Notes: generated by a model from the sequence alone, not told the origin. Shown: positions 23,742-33,548, counted from the stretch's first letter. The stretch is DNA of 64,000 bases from Lachnospiraceae bacterium (GCA_017500935.1 JAFVXW010000085.1:1-64000); one strand, 5' to 3'. Numbers and translations: made by a program.

Positions 23742-26700
23742 TCAAAGAAAAATCTCTTCCTGTAAGGCCAGAGAATAAATGATCCTTTCCTTCACCGGTT
23801 TCTGCCAAAGCCGTACCAGCGCCTGCTCATAATAATCCAGCTGTACCCGATAGCGTTCTGTAAGCTCCTGCGCTGAATTTACCCGGTCTGTTTTATAATC
23901 CACCAGCACCAGCGCATCATCCTCTTCAAAAAAGACGTCGATGATACCCTGAATCAAAACCGTTTCTTCCTCCGGCAGCTCCGGTTTTAACTGTTTTGCA
24001 GAAATACCCAGTACAAACGGCTGCTCCTGATACAAAACCCCTTTTCGCTGCGCATCAGCCATGCGCTTTGCAAGGCCGCTCTGTAAAAATTGCCGGATCT
24101 TCGCCGGATTGACAGCCTGCGCATAGCTTTCCTTTAAAGAACCGCTCTGTTTTTGCCGTTCAATTTCCTGCGCCACTTCCCCGATACTCCAATCTGCCGG
24201 TTCGTCCTTTTTCGCAAACGGAAAACATTCCAGCACTCTGTGATAGGCACTGCCGCGCACGGTTCCGGAAATATCCTCCTCTTTTTCAGAAATAAATTTA
24301 GGAAGATAAGGGATCACTTCGGGTTCTGCAAACAGCTCTGCTCCCGGCTGGGCTTCTTCCTGCATCGCTGCTTTTTTCAATTCTGAAACCGTGGTTTTTA
24401 CAAACAGATCCTTTAAATTTTCATGGGCATAAACAGCTGAGAGTCTGCTGTTTAAGGCCTGTATATCCTCCTGATCCAGTCCCTCATATGCAGGATTGAA
24501 AAAAAGTCTTTCCTGAAGCTGCATACGATGGGTCAATACATTTACTTCTGCAGCCGTCTGAGCTGATGTATGCATCAGAGTCAGCTTTCTGCCGCACTGC
24601 TGCCACACAGGCAAAATCCAGTCATAAAAACTGCCGCCTTCCATCAGCTGCGCCGCAGACTGTGCCTGCAGCAGGGCCTCGCCCTTTCTGCTGCCAAAAG
24701 CCATTGTACAGATTCCTTCCGGATTTTCCTCCGGAAGCTTATCCGCTTTGCAGGATGCGGTCATGATCAGTTTTTCCTGCGGTCTTGTCATGGCAACATA
24801 CAAAACACGCAGTTCCTCTCCCAGACTGTCCATGCGCAGTTTTCTTGAAAGCACCGCTTTTTTGACAGTTGTCTTTCTGGTACGTGCAACAGGGTCAATA
24901 CAGTCACAGGCAAGTCCCAGATCCATATCCCAGATCACAGCGCCTGCACCGTCCTGTCTGTTAAAATGCTTGGAAAGTCCGCTGACAAAGCAGATGGGAA
25001 ATTCCAGACCTTTGCTCTTATGAATACTCATAATACGTACAATGTCTGCATTTTCATCCATTGCTCCCGCTGTACCAAAATCCACATCGTATTTTTCCAG
25101 CTGCTCCATATACCGTACAAAATGGAACAGTCCTGTATAACTTGTTTTTTCATAGCTTTCCGCTCTGGCAAGCAGCATCTCCACATTCAGACGCCGCTGC
25201 GCACCGCCGGGCATGGCCGTCACCATATACAGATATCCGGTTTCTTCCAGAAAACGTTCCAAAAGCGTATGAATCGGCAGATACACTGCCATTTTGCGAT
25301 AGCGTTCGATCAGTCCCAGCAGCTCTGCGCATTTATCTGCCAGCTCCTGCCCTTCCTGCACCGATGCGTCCTTCGACACAGCCGCCTCTGATGTTACAGT
25401 CTCTGACACTGCTGCCTCTGCCATCTGTACCATGCAGTCATACAATGTTTTTTTGCCGTTTTTGTCCATACTTTTAAGCAGGGCAATCTGTGTATCCGTA
25501 AATCCGGCATAAGGACTGTGCAGCACGCCAAACATGGGAATATCCTGCAGCGGATTGTTTAATACCCTGAGAAAATGCAGCACATTCTGTACTTCCTGCG
25601 CCGCAAAATATCCTGTTTTGCTGGTCACATGCACCGGAATCTGCTCATTTGTCAGAACCTCCGAAAACACTTCATCCCAGCCGGAAGGTGCACGCAGCAA
25701 GATCACGATATCGCCAAATCTTGCCGGACGCAAAAGACCTGTTTTTTCATCCCGCACAGGCAGTCTGCCCACCAGACTTTTGATCCGCGCCGCAATCGCC
25801 AAAGCCTCCGCCTGTTTCTCGTCATCACCGTCTACAAGGGGTGCGATCAAAAGCTCCGGCTCGTAGGGATCCGGCCGCAGGGTATCAGAGTCTTCTGCCT
25901 TTACCTCTTCTGTCTCCGGTACCGGGTATTCTGCCCCCGGATCCAGCGCGGCTTCCTGATCATACTCCACGCCGCCAAGCCCTTTGTGCATCAGTCTGAA
26001 AAATACATCATTGACACAATCGGTCACCTGCCTGCGGCTTCTGAAATTCTTTTTTAAGTCTACACGGACACAGTCGCCGTCATTTTTTTGATACGTATCG
26101 AATTTTTCCAAAAACAGCTCCGGGCGGGCCAGACGGAATTTGTAAATACTCTGCTTGACATCTCCTACCATAAAGCGGTTGAAAATGCCGTCATCCTCCC
26201 CGGAAACACTTTTTAACAGATACTCCTGCACCAGATTGCTGTCCTGGTATTCGTCGATCAAAATCTCCTGAAAATGCTCTCTGTACGCCAGTGCCGCAGC
26301 AGATGGCAAAACGCTTCCGTCTTGCTGCCTGTGCAGCAGAATCTGCAGGGCCATATGCTCCATATCATGAAAATCCAGAAGATTCTTTTCCCGCTTCTTA
26401 GCCTCCAGCTTTTCCATAAAGGCAAGCGTCAAATCCGTCAGTCCCTGCAGCGTCCGGGAGGCATCCCGCATATCCTCTGCCCACTGTGCAGGTGAAGCAT
26501 AGAAAAACTTCTCGGTCAGTTCTTTTACGATATGCTTAACCCGCTCGCGGTTCTTTTTGACCTGTTCTTTGTACTCTTCCAATACAGATGAATCTTTTTT
26601 AGCCGCCAGACGGGCATAGGATACCGCATTCAACGCTATATACATTTTTTCCGGATCGGCTGCTGATTTTTCCAGCGCTTCCAGAAGTTCCCTGTCAGCC

Positions 26701-27446
26701 TCCAGTGCCGGTGCATACATATAAGGACCGGCGGGCAGATCGCAGATTTTCATACTCTCCTGCGTGATCCGCAGCGCCTCTTTTAAAAGCCCCTGCACCA
26801 TGTCCGCCATCACCGGATACCAGTCGCTTTCCTGAATGCTTTGTGCTTCATAATCATTGCGGTGCATCAAAAGCCACTCTTTGGGCCAGGGATAGCTCAT
26901 GGCAAAGTTATACAAAGAAAGAATCATTTCTTCCAGCTGCTTTTCCCTGCCGCCTGCAGCCAGACACTCCACGCAGTGCAGAAATGCCGGATTTTTTTCT
27001 AAAAATGCCTCTTCCAGCAGATTTTCCAGCACATCCTGGCGCAGAAGCTTCATTTCGCCCTCATCTGCCGTCCGAAAATCCGGGTCCAGTCCGATATCCT
27101 GAAAATGATTGCGGATCAGATACAGACAAAAACTGTCTATCGTGGTGATCTGCGCATTGTGCAGCAGCAAAAGCTGTCTCTGCAGATGCAGATTTTCCGG
27201 TTCCAGCTCAATGCGGGCATGCAAAACCTTGCTGATACGCTCCCGCATCTGTGCCGCTGCGGCATTGGTAAAGGTTACGATCAGCATCCTGTCGATATCT
27301 GCCGGATTATTGCTGTCGCATATCTTTGTCAGGATACGTTCCACCAACACCGCTGTTTTTCCGGAACCGGCAGCCGCGGATACCAAAATATTACAATTGC
27401 GTAGGTCAATGACTCTCTGCTGATCATCCGTAAATTTCACTGCCAT
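23742..27446 (-). CDS. addA: AddA helicase-nuclease subunit
   Basis: AddA (1234 residues) is the UvrD-type helicase and nuclease half of AddAB, which resects double-strand DNA ends up to Chi for recombination repair. Visible motifs: Walker A AAAGSGKT (24-31), motif II IDEYQDSN, VGDVKQSIYKFR, KKNFRSR, motif V-like IMSIHKSKGLEFP, VAMTRPQEKL (motif VI), and the C-terminal nuclease LVDYKTDRV with Asp1183 and Lys1185. The ATG at 27446 is chosen because AAAGGAGG lies 7 bases upstream; upstream in-frame residues are only the tail of addB read in another frame. It overlaps the end of addB by 23 bases, so the two are translationally coupled. Length is typical. Confidence 0.97.
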   Translation of the reverse strand: MAVKFTDDQQRVIDLRNCNILVSAAAGSGKTAVLVERILTKICDSNNPADIDRMLIVTFTNAAAAQMRERISKVLHARIELEPENLHLQRQLLLLHNAQITTIDSFCLYLIRNHFQDIGLDPDFRTADEGEMKLLRQDVLENLLEEAFLEKNPAFLHCVECLAAGGREKQLEEMILSLYNFAMSYPWPKEWLLMHRNDYEAQSIQESDWYPVMADMVQGLLKEALRITQESMKICDLPAGPYMYAPALEADRELLEALEKSAADPEKMYIALNAVSYARLAAKKDSSVLEEYKEQVKKNRERVKHIVKELTEKFFYASPAQWAEDMRDASRTLQGLTDLTLAFMEKLEAKKREKNLLDFHDMEHMALQILLHRQQDGSVLPSAAALAYREHFQEILIDEYQDSNLVQEYLLKSVSGEDDGIFNRFMVGDVKQSIYKFRLARPELFLEKFDTYQKNDGDCVRVDLKKNFRSRRQVTDCVNDVFFRLMHKGLGGVEYDQEAALDPGAEYPVPETEEVKAEDSDTLRPDPYEPELLIAPLVDGDDEKQAEALAIAARIKSLVGRLPVRDEKTGLLRPARFGDIVILLRAPSGWDEVFSEVLTNEQIPVHVTSKTGYFAAQEVQNVLHFLRVLNNPLQDIPMFGVLHSPYAGFTDTQIALLKSMDKNGKKTLYDCMVQMAEAAVSETVTSEAAVSKDASVQEGQELADKCAELLGLIERYRKMAVYLPIHTLLERFLEETGYLYMVTAMPGGAQRRLNVEMLLARAESYEKTSYTGLFHFVRYMEQLEKYDVDFGTAGAMDENADIVRIMSIHKSKGLEFPICFVSGLSKHFNRQDGAGAVIWDMDLGLACDCIDPVARTRKTTVKKAVLSRKLRMDSLGEELRVLYVAMTRPQEKLIMTASCKADKLPEENPEGICTMAFGSRKGEALLQAQSAAQLMEGGSFYDWILPVWQQCGRKLTLMHTSAQTAAEVNVLTHRMQLQERLFFNPAYEGLDQEDIQALNSRLSAVYAHENLKDLFVKTTVSELKKAAMQEEAQPGAELFAEPEVIPYLPKFISEKEEDISGTVRGSAYHRVLECFPFAKKDEPADWSIGEVAQEIERQKQSGSLKESYAQAVNPAKIRQFLQSGLAKRMADAQRKGVLYQEQPFVLGISAKQLKPELPEEETVLIQGIIDVFFEEDDALVLVDYKTDRVNSAQELTERYRVQLDYYEQALVRLWQKPVKERIIYSLALQEEIFL

Positions 27447-30400
27447 CTGCCGCCTCCTTTCTGATGCGCACAAGTGCCTCATCGTCATCCAATTCTTCCA
27501 GTCTGCGCATTTCATGGCCGAAAAGCTTTCTGTCAAATCCGCAGACCTTTTTATAAGCACACCATTCGCAGGCATTCTGTTTGCCCTGCTCATAGGGATT
27601 CAATGCAATATCTCCTTCGAGAATCTTTCTGCCGGCCTCTTTGATCTTTAAGTTGGCAAACGCAGTCATACTCTTAAAATCCTCCGGCTCCAGCACACTT
27701 GATCTTGCCGAAAAAGAACCGTTTTTGTTGCGTTCCACCGGAATCACATCAGAACGCCCTGTCAGTCCTTCATCCAGCCCTTCTGCCGCTTCCGGGTCGG
27801 CACTCACCACACCGGTGGGGCGCAGCGCCTTTTTGATCTGCGCATCGATCTGTTCTTCCGTCAGGTTTTCACTGCCAAGATCGATCAAAGGATCCTGTAC
27901 CCGGTAATACAGCATGGCCGCCGGCAGTACCTGTTTGTCCGGATATTTTCTGGCTGTAAGCTCCAGGCCCGCACTTAAATAAACCACCAGCTGCAGCTGC
28001 AGACCGTGATAGAGTGCCGCCAGCGAAAAATCCCTGCTGCCAGATTTATAATCCATGACTTTTACATAAACCCTGTCCTCTTTCCGGCACACATCCACAC
28101 GGTCGATCCGTCCCCGCAGACGCATTTTTTCCGAATCAGACAGTGCAATGCTGACTGCATCCAGATTTTCCAGCACAGAAAAGGACACTTCAAACTGCTC
28201 CGGCACAAAACTGCCTTTTTTTAGCTGATACTGCATGGTTGCCACCGTACGCTTTAAAATCCGCTTGATGCGCACGATCATATAAGCATTTCTGGCAGTA
28301 TCATACAAAATCGTATTATGATAAGCGGCACTGTAGCTGTCCACCGCCTCATCCACCAGCCGTTCTCCCGCTTCTTTGGGGAAATCAAACCAGGTATAAC
28401 CGTTTTCCGTCAGTTTTTCCGAAAAAATCTCCAGCACGCCATGGAACAGATTTCCCAGATCAGAAGCTTCAAAACTGTATTCCTCCTGCTCCTTCAGCTG
28501 CAGACCGTAGCGCAGAAAATGCGCATAGGCACAGGATGCATACTGTTCCAGCCTTGAAACACTGCCTGAAAGTGTATGTCCGTAAAGTGCCGTTGCCACC
28601 GCCTTTCCAAGGGGTGTCGCCTGATAGGCGTAAAAAGCTTCGCGGCTCAAAGTCATGCCAAAATCCCGGTAAGCGGAATCCCGCATAAAAAATTGGTGCA
28701 GTGCCATAAATTCCTGCTCCTGCCTGCTGTCTGCTTCCATTTCCCCATCGGCATAGCTTCTTAACCAGTCTGCATAAATGCTGCGCCCGTCCTTTAAGGT
28801 CTGGATCTTATCCCAGCCCCGCTCTTTTTCTGTGTGGATAACCGGCATACCGGGATACATTTTCCGGATCTGCTCGATCAAAAAACTGGGCCGCAGGCTT
28901 TTTCCTTCCTGATTTAACCGGGAATAGGAAAGCCAGAGCATATCCGAAGGCTTTGTCATATTCAGATACAGATAAAAACGCTGGATATACATCTGCTGAC
29001 GCGGCGTGGGGGCAAGCTCTTTTCCGGAGCTCATCAAAAACTCTCGGTCCAGATCCGAGATCAGCCCGCCTTTCTGGGAGGCTCTGGGAATATATCCGTC
29101 ATTGACACCGGCAAAAAAGAGCACCTTAATCTGTTTTAAGCGGGTACGCTCCATATCACCTGCCATAACGCGGTCCACATTCTGCGGAATGGTTCCCACT
29201 TTAATCTCCTCAAAACCCGCCTCCAGAATTTTGGAAAAGGTCTCTATATCTGCCTGCTCGTCACCGGTCAGCGCCACAATCTGATCCAGCAGATCCATAA
29301 CAAGACGGTAAATCTGCGCATACTCTCTGGCGCGCACCATATCCCCTTCTGCCTGAAAGCTTTGCTCATACTGCTTAATTTTTTCCTGTACACGGCTGTT
29401 TACGATAAAGGTATACAGCGCCTGTGCAAAATCCTTCATTTTACGGCAGGGCAAAAACAGCGGCTCCATCTGTGCGACCAGCCGTTTACGCAGCCGGTTC
29501 ATCTCCTCCAGCTCTTCTATTTTGTCTAAAAAACGTTCAGAAGGATAGACAAACAGATTTTCCCATTTTTTCCGTCCCTGAATCCCCATCTCACGTACAT
29601 AGGTTTCGAGCCGGTCCGTTTCTTCCATGGTAAAATCCGCCAGACCGCTGCGCAGATAATGAAAAACCGCCTCATAACGGTATCCTGTCAGCCTTACCTG
29701 CAGTGCGCTCTTGATAAATTCAATAAAGGGATTGTGCACAATGCCTCTGGTCCGGTCCATATAAACCGGAATGTTGTATTCCCAAAAAGTCTGCTCAAGA
29801 CTGGAAGCATAGGCCTCCAGATCACCGCAGATCACCGCGATATCCCGGTAGCAATACCCTTTCTCGCGTACCAGACGGCTGATCTCAATACAAATCTGGC
29901 GCATCTCTTCCTTCTGGGAGGGTGCCTCCAGTATGCGGATCGCACTCTGGGCAGCTTCTGCTTCCGCTGCATCTGCGCTGTCTGATCTGTCCCCCTTTTC
30001 ATCGGGCTGCCAGATTTTGACAGGATACCGGAATAAATGCCGTTCCAGATGTCCGATCATGGGACTTTTTGCAAAACGCGGCATTTTCTTTGGCGTAAGC
30101 ACCACATCCTGCCCCCGTTCTGCGCCAATCTGCCGTGCACAAACAAGCAGTGACTGTACTGTTTTTTTACTCAGAGCAAACAGCTCCTGCTCTCCGCTGA
30201 CAGCCCGTCCGACCTCCTGCGCATCTATCGTCACCGTAAAGATCACTTCTTTTGCAAGCTGCAGAAGCTGGCTGATGACACGCATCTGCACCGGTGTAAA
30301 ACCGGTAAAACCGTCAAACACGATCACACTGTCTTTGATCAGCTCTGATTTTGGCAGCAGAGACGCCAGCACCTCCAGCGACTCTTCCGTTGTCAGAAAT

Positions 30401-30918
30401 TTATCTTTAATATAGGATAAAAATCCCTCATAAATCACCTGCAGATCCTGCAGTTTCTGATGGAGCTGTCCGCGCTTTTTTGCATACTCTGTCAGCTTCC
30501 GCAGTTCATCTGCATTGATTCCGTACTGCATAAACTCAGAAAGCGCACTTTTTACCTCATGGACATAGCCGGTCTTATGCAGATTTCCGCCGATCAGCGG
30601 TATCTGATCCGCCTGTTCTCCGGCCACCCTGCGCACGATCAGGCTCTTTCCGGTATCATCAAGCATGGGTCTGTCAGCCCCGCCGACCTCCTCAAAAATA
30701 CGGTGGGTCAGACGGCCAAAGCTTAACACATCGATACTCATGATGCCTTTGTTTTCATGCATATTGACAAGATCCATCTGGGTCTGCATGGTAAACTGAT
30801 CCGGCACAATGAGAAAAAAACGTCCCCCGGGCTCAGCCTTGGATCTGTTTATCAAGTCCTGACAGACATATGTACTTTTTCCCGCTCCGCTGGCACCAAA
30901 CACAAAAGACAGAGACAT
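27424..30918 (-). CDS. addB: AddB nuclease subunit
   Basis: AddB (1164 residues) is the partner of AddA. It has a Walker A GASGAGKST (8-16), an inactivated helicase-like core, and a C-terminal RecB-type nuclease domain with the iron-sulfur cluster cysteines: one in YASCAYAHFLRYGL and three in CEWCAYKKVCGF near the end. The nuclease motif VKVMDYKSGSRDF supplies Asp and Lys. AddB cleaves the 5' strand and in Bacillus recognises Chi. AAGGAGG is 5-6 bases before the ATG. It is the first gene of the addB-addA operon, the usual Firmicutes order. Confidence 0.97.
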   Translation of the reverse strand: MSLSFVFGASGAGKSTYVCQDLINRSKAEPGGRFFLIVPDQFTMQTQMDLVNMHENKGIMSIDVLSFGRLTHRIFEEVGGADRPMLDDTGKSLIVRRVAGEQADQIPLIGGNLHKTGYVHEVKSALSEFMQYGINADELRKLTEYAKKRGQLHQKLQDLQVIYEGFLSYIKDKFLTTEESLEVLASLLPKSELIKDSVIVFDGFTGFTPVQMRVISQLLQLAKEVIFTVTIDAQEVGRAVSGEQELFALSKKTVQSLLVCARQIGAERGQDVVLTPKKMPRFAKSPMIGHLERHLFRYPVKIWQPDEKGDRSDSADAAEAEAAQSAIRILEAPSQKEEMRQICIEISRLVREKGYCYRDIAVICGDLEAYASSLEQTFWEYNIPVYMDRTRGIVHNPFIEFIKSALQVRLTGYRYEAVFHYLRSGLADFTMEETDRLETYVREMGIQGRKKWENLFVYPSERFLDKIEELEEMNRLRKRLVAQMEPLFLPCRKMKDFAQALYTFIVNSRVQEKIKQYEQSFQAEGDMVRAREYAQIYRLVMDLLDQIVALTGDEQADIETFSKILEAGFEEIKVGTIPQNVDRVMAGDMERTRLKQIKVLFFAGVNDGYIPRASQKGGLISDLDREFLMSSGKELAPTPRQQMYIQRFYLYLNMTKPSDMLWLSYSRLNQEGKSLRPSFLIEQIRKMYPGMPVIHTEKERGWDKIQTLKDGRSIYADWLRSYADGEMEADSRQEQEFMALHQFFMRDSAYRDFGMTLSREAFYAYQATPLGKAVATALYGHTLSGSVSRLEQYASCAYAHFLRYGLQLKEQEEYSFEASDLGNLFHGVLEIFSEKLTENGYTWFDFPKEAGERLVDEAVDSYSAAYHNTILYDTARNAYMIVRIKRILKRTVATMQYQLKKGSFVPEQFEVSFSVLENLDAVSIALSDSEKMRLRGRIDRVDVCRKEDRVYVKVMDYKSGSRDFSLAALYHGLQLQLVVYLSAGLELTARKYPDKQVLPAAMLYYRVQDPLIDLGSENLTEEQIDAQIKKALRPTGVVSADPEAAEGLDEGLTGRSDVIPVERNKNGSFSARSSVLEPEDFKSMTAFANLKIKEAGRKILEGDIALNPYEQGKQNACEWCAYKKVCGFDRKLFGHEMRRLEELDDDEALVRIRKEAADGSEIYG

Positions 30919-30976
30919 GATTTCCTCCTTCTTGTATACCAGACGGTGCTGTCAGCGCCGCCTGATCAGACAACAA

Positions 30977-31018
30977 AGGATCTTTTTGGTCCGTTATCAA
31001 ACTGCCAGAAAAGATCCT
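30977..31018 (-). terminator. Possible terminator after DUF6062 gene
   Basis: AGGATCTTTT pairs with AAAAGATCCT around a loop of about 20 bases. On the minus strand it is followed by TTGTTG, a weak U-run. It lies just after the stop codon of the DUF6062 gene. Confidence 0.45.
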
Positions 31019-31027
31019 CCCTTACAC

Positions 31028-31792
31028 TTACTTATTCATCTTATAAACCGGATCGCCGGGATAGCCGCCGCGCAGCTTCTGCATACCGCGCTGCACCGCA
31101 TCTTTGGAATTTTTCCAGTCCGCATCCTTGTTCAGATAGTCAAATTTTTCAATGAGCCAGTCCACATCACCGGACATCCTTTCCATGTTGGTTTTCATCA
31201 CTTCAAAGATGATCGGGAAAAAGCTTTCCATTTCCTTATCGCTCATGAGCGCAGTGGCCCCGGTACACATTTCACCGAAATGATGCAGACAAAATCCCTT
31301 GCTCTTTTTGACTTTTTCCACAAACTGAGGATCATTTTTAAACAGATAATAAAAAGTATCCAGATAACGCTCATATTCACTGCCGAAACGGTCACAGATA
31401 TAGCAGGTGCTTTCCTTCTGAGTCACCCACTGGCCGATGGAATTCTCTGCGGAAGACTTTTTAAAGCGGTCCATCAGGGTATTTTTGCCGCCGACAGGCT
31501 TAAAACGCTTGAACTCGGTTTCCATCTCCCGGAGTGTCTTTTTGTAATAGGTCTTTAAGATCCATCCACTGCCCAGTGTATTGCCGTAATCAAACATCTT
31601 CTTTAAATGGGCACGGCAGAAACCTTCCCTGTCGGTGTCGTCTCTGGTATCACTTTCCATGTAGGAAGCACAGGAGCCCAGCACATAATCCAGAAGATTC
31701 TGCTCTACTTTGCGCTCGATAAAGCAAAACGGACATTCTTCATTGGCATCCACCGCGTCATTTAACGGTATTGTGTAAAGTTTTTCTTTCAT
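31028..31792 (-). CDS. DUF6062 family Cys-rich protein
   Basis: The 254-residue soluble protein of unknown function has four Cys motifs spaced along it: ECPFCFIERK near the N-terminus, GFCRAHLKKM, TCYICDRFGSEYER in the middle, and GFCLHHFGEM. The repeated C-x-x-C plus C-x-x-H pattern suggests a bound metal, probably zinc, in a helical scaffold. Its start overlaps the TetR stop by 4 bases, so the regulator and this protein are translationally coupled and probably work together. I recognise the family as DUF6062, common in Lachnospiraceae, but no biochemical role is known to me. Confidence 0.75.
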   Translation of the reverse strand: MKEKLYTIPLNDAVDANEECPFCFIERKVEQNLLDYVLGSCASYMESDTRDDTDREGFCRAHLKKMFDYGNTLGSGWILKTYYKKTLREMETEFKRFKPVGGKNTLMDRFKKSSAENSIGQWVTQKESTCYICDRFGSEYERYLDTFYYLFKNDPQFVEKVKKSKGFCLHHFGEMCTGATALMSDKEMESFFPIIFEVMKTNMERMSGDVDWLIEKFDYLNKDADWKNSKDAVQRGMQKLRGGYPGDPVYKMNK

Positions 31793-32445
31793 ATCATCAA
31801 TCCCCCCGGTATGGTATCCTTACGTGTACGGCTTTCGGGCCTTTTCCCCTCTGCCATATGCTGTATCATATCTATATAACTGCTAACTTCTGCAAATAAT
31901 CTTTCCGGTGTAAAATCATAGCGAAGCGACTGCTCCCGGGTGATCCCGGCGATGGTGTAGCGCACCATCCGCTGTATTCTGTATGCCTCTCCAAACTGTT
32001 CCAATCTGCTGTAATCGGCCTGCGCCATATAGGCATCCATCCGGTGCATATAATCGCTGCGCTTATCTCCGATCGCCTCTGCTGCCTCCGGCGCATCCTC
32101 CTCCAGACATACATTGATAAACTGCTGCATATACGGATACAGCTTCATCACCTGCATCCGCGCCTGTTCCATCTGCCGGATCAGTTCAAAAAAGCCTGTT
32201 TCGCCTCTTCTGACTGTCTGCGACATCTCAAGCAGCATAAAACGTGTACTGAAATCAAATAAAAATGCGTATAAACCGATCTTACTATTGAAATAATGAA
32301 ATAAAAGCCCTTTGCTGATTCCTGCCTCTTTGACGATGTCATCCGTACTGGCATGTTTGTATCCGGACAGAGCAAATACCTTCAGTGCAGCATTGATCAT
32401 GCGGCTTTGCTTTTCAGGCTTTAACTCAAAAAACTTATCGTTCAT
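31789..32445 (-). CDS. TetR/AcrR-family transcriptional regulator
   Basis: The 218-residue protein begins with a TetR HTH: KQSRMINAALKVFALSGYKH, TDDIVKEAGISKGLLFHYF, FNSKIGLYAFLFD. The rest (about 60-218) is the helical ligand-binding and dimerisation domain, with no recognisable ligand signature. The ATG at 32445 is chosen as it fits the family's N-terminus; the upstream reading is AT-rich leader. The Shine-Dalgarno is weak (GAAGTGG). It forms an operon with the DUF6062 gene and is divergent from the acidic Cys-rich gene, so it may regulate either. A palindrome lies in its own promoter. Confidence 0.9.
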   Translation of the reverse strand: MNDKFFELKPEKQSRMINAALKVFALSGYKHASTDDIVKEAGISKGLLFHYFNSKIGLYAFLFDFSTRFMLLEMSQTVRRGETGFFELIRQMEQARMQVMKLYPYMQQFINVCLEEDAPEAAEAIGDKRSDYMHRMDAYMAQADYSRLEQFGEAYRIQRMVRYTIAGITREQSLRYDFTPERLFAEVSSYIDMIQHMAEGKRPESRTRKDTIPGGLMI

Positions 32446-32489
32446 CTTACCACTTCTTTTGTTTAAAATTTTGTCTGCAATTATAAATA

Positions 32490-32499
32490 ATGATATCAT
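32490..32499. promoter_or_regulatory. Candidate TetR operator palindrome
   Basis: A perfect ATGATATCAT palindrome lies just upstream of a minus-strand TATAAT in front of the TetR gene, the classical place for an autorepressor site. TetR operators are usually longer, so this may be only the core. Confidence 0.35.
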
Positions 32500-32552
32500 A
32501 CCAAATAATGCTGTTCAACCGGTAAGTTTAGACTTTTTTTACACATATTCTC

Positions 32553-32581
32553 TTTTCAATTCTGTGAATTCGTATTACAAT
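32553..32581 (+). promoter_or_regulatory. Promoter of the acidic Cys-rich gene
   Basis: TTTTCA (32553-32558), 17 bases, TACAAT (32576-32581), 29 bases before the start codon. Confidence 0.55.
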
Positions 32582-32610
32582 AAAAGAAAAAATATCTGGA
32601 GGTTTTTATC

Positions 32611-33525
32611 ATGGCTAAAAATTTCGGAAAATTATTTGCATTTGCTGCGATCGCAGGCGCTGCAGCAGCAGGCACTTACTATTATTTACAGAAAAAGAAC
32701 GGCGCACCCGTTTGCAGTGATGCATGTGATGCTGATACCTGCACCGGCTGTGCAGATGACATCTGCGAAGATGCTGATTTTGTGGAAGTTCCTGTGGAGG
32801 AGGATGCTGCAGAAGCAGCTTTTGAAGAATCTGATTTTGCAGATTCCGATTTCGATGAGGATGACTTTGAAGACGAATCTGATTTTGTGGATGAATCCGT
32901 AAAGGAACGCATTTTCCGCAAAGGCACCAATGAACAGGGACACACCTATGTAACCCTTGACTTAAAGGCTGCACAGCATAAAGCTGTTAATATTTATGAT
33001 AATGTTGCTTCCAAAGTAACCGACACCGTTACCAAGATCAAAAACAGCAACGAATACAACAATGTAACCACAAAGATCTCTGATACCGTTACCAAGGTTA
33101 AAAACAGCAACGAATATCAGAACATGGGCAGTCAGCTTGAAAACGCCCTCAACAAAGTGCGCGAGGCCACCGAAAAAGCTGCCGGCAAAGTGGAAGAAAA
33201 ATTAAAATCCACCGCACATGTGGCAGAGGATATCTGCGAAGACGCTGCTGAGGCTGCTGAAGACATCATCGAAGATGCAGCTGAAATTGTGGAAGATGTA
33301 TGCGAAGAAGCTGCTGAAGCAGTGGAAGAAGCCTGCGAATGCAACTGCAACTGCACTTGTGAAGCAGCTGAAGAAACCTGCGAATGTGCAGAAGAAGCTT
33401 GCTGCGGCGAAGCTGCTGCCGAAACCTGCACCTGCAGTGAAGAGCCCTGCTGCTGCGATGTTGCTGCAGAGGAAGCAATCCCCATGGATGAGGCTGATAA
33501 AAAGGAAGAGGAATTTTCCCTGTAA
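32611..33525 (+). CDS. Acidic Cys-rich membrane-anchored protein, metallothionein-like tail
   Basis: I do not recognise a described family. The 304-residue protein has one N-terminal membrane helix or uncleaved signal (about 6-26, FGKLFAFAAIAGAAAAGTYY), then five cysteines in CSDAC and CTGC patterns, a very acidic stretch (about 57-95), a basic-neutral amphipathic helical region (about 108-200) containing a 20-residue tandem duplication, and an Ala/Glu/Cys tail (about 205-290) with 16 cysteines in CECNCNCTC, CEC, CC, CTC and CCC clusters. The tail looks metal-binding. The helical middle resembles LEA or YtxH-type stress proteins. GGAGG lies 8 bases before the ATG, and a strong terminator follows. 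Monocistronic and divergent from the TetR gene. Confidence 0.8.
   Translation: MAKNFGKLFAFAAIAGAAAAGTYYYLQKKNGAPVCSDACDADTCTGCADDICEDADFVEVPVEEDAAEAAFEESDFADSDFDEDDFEDESDFVDESVKERIFRKGTNEQGHTYVTLDLKAAQHKAVNIYDNVASKVTDTVTKIKNSNEYNNVTTKISDTVTKVKNSNEYQNMGSQLENALNKVREATEKAAGKVEEKLKSTAHVAEDICEDAAEAAEDIIEDAAEIVEDVCEEAAEAVEEACECNCNCTCEAAEETCECAEEACCGEAAAETCTCSEEPCCCDVAAEEAIPMDEADKKEEEFSL
33001..33120 (+). repeat. 60-bp in-frame tandem duplication inside the Cys-rich gene
   Basis: Bases 33001-33060 and 33061-33120 are two adjacent, diverged copies of one 60-bp unit; both end in AAAAACAGCAACGAATA plus a short tail. Each encodes 20 residues of the form DTVTKxKNSNEY. The unit length is a multiple of three, so the frame is kept. 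Confidence 0.85.
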
Positions 33526-33548
33526 TTAACGGAAATGGATACAATATT

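Noticed and set aside
25575-26057. Plus-strand frames of 110-160 residues inside addA
   Set aside because: They are antisense to a strongly conserved helicase gene and have no start signals.
23742-30918. Phage-type or defence-system helicase-nuclease pair
   Set aside because: Domain order, the four-Cys iron-sulfur cluster and the B-A gene order identify the housekeeping AddAB complex.
32615-32974. Long open frames on the opposite strand of the Cys-rich gene
   Set aside because: They come from the biased GAA/GCA/TGC codons of the real gene, which has the RBS, promoter and terminator.
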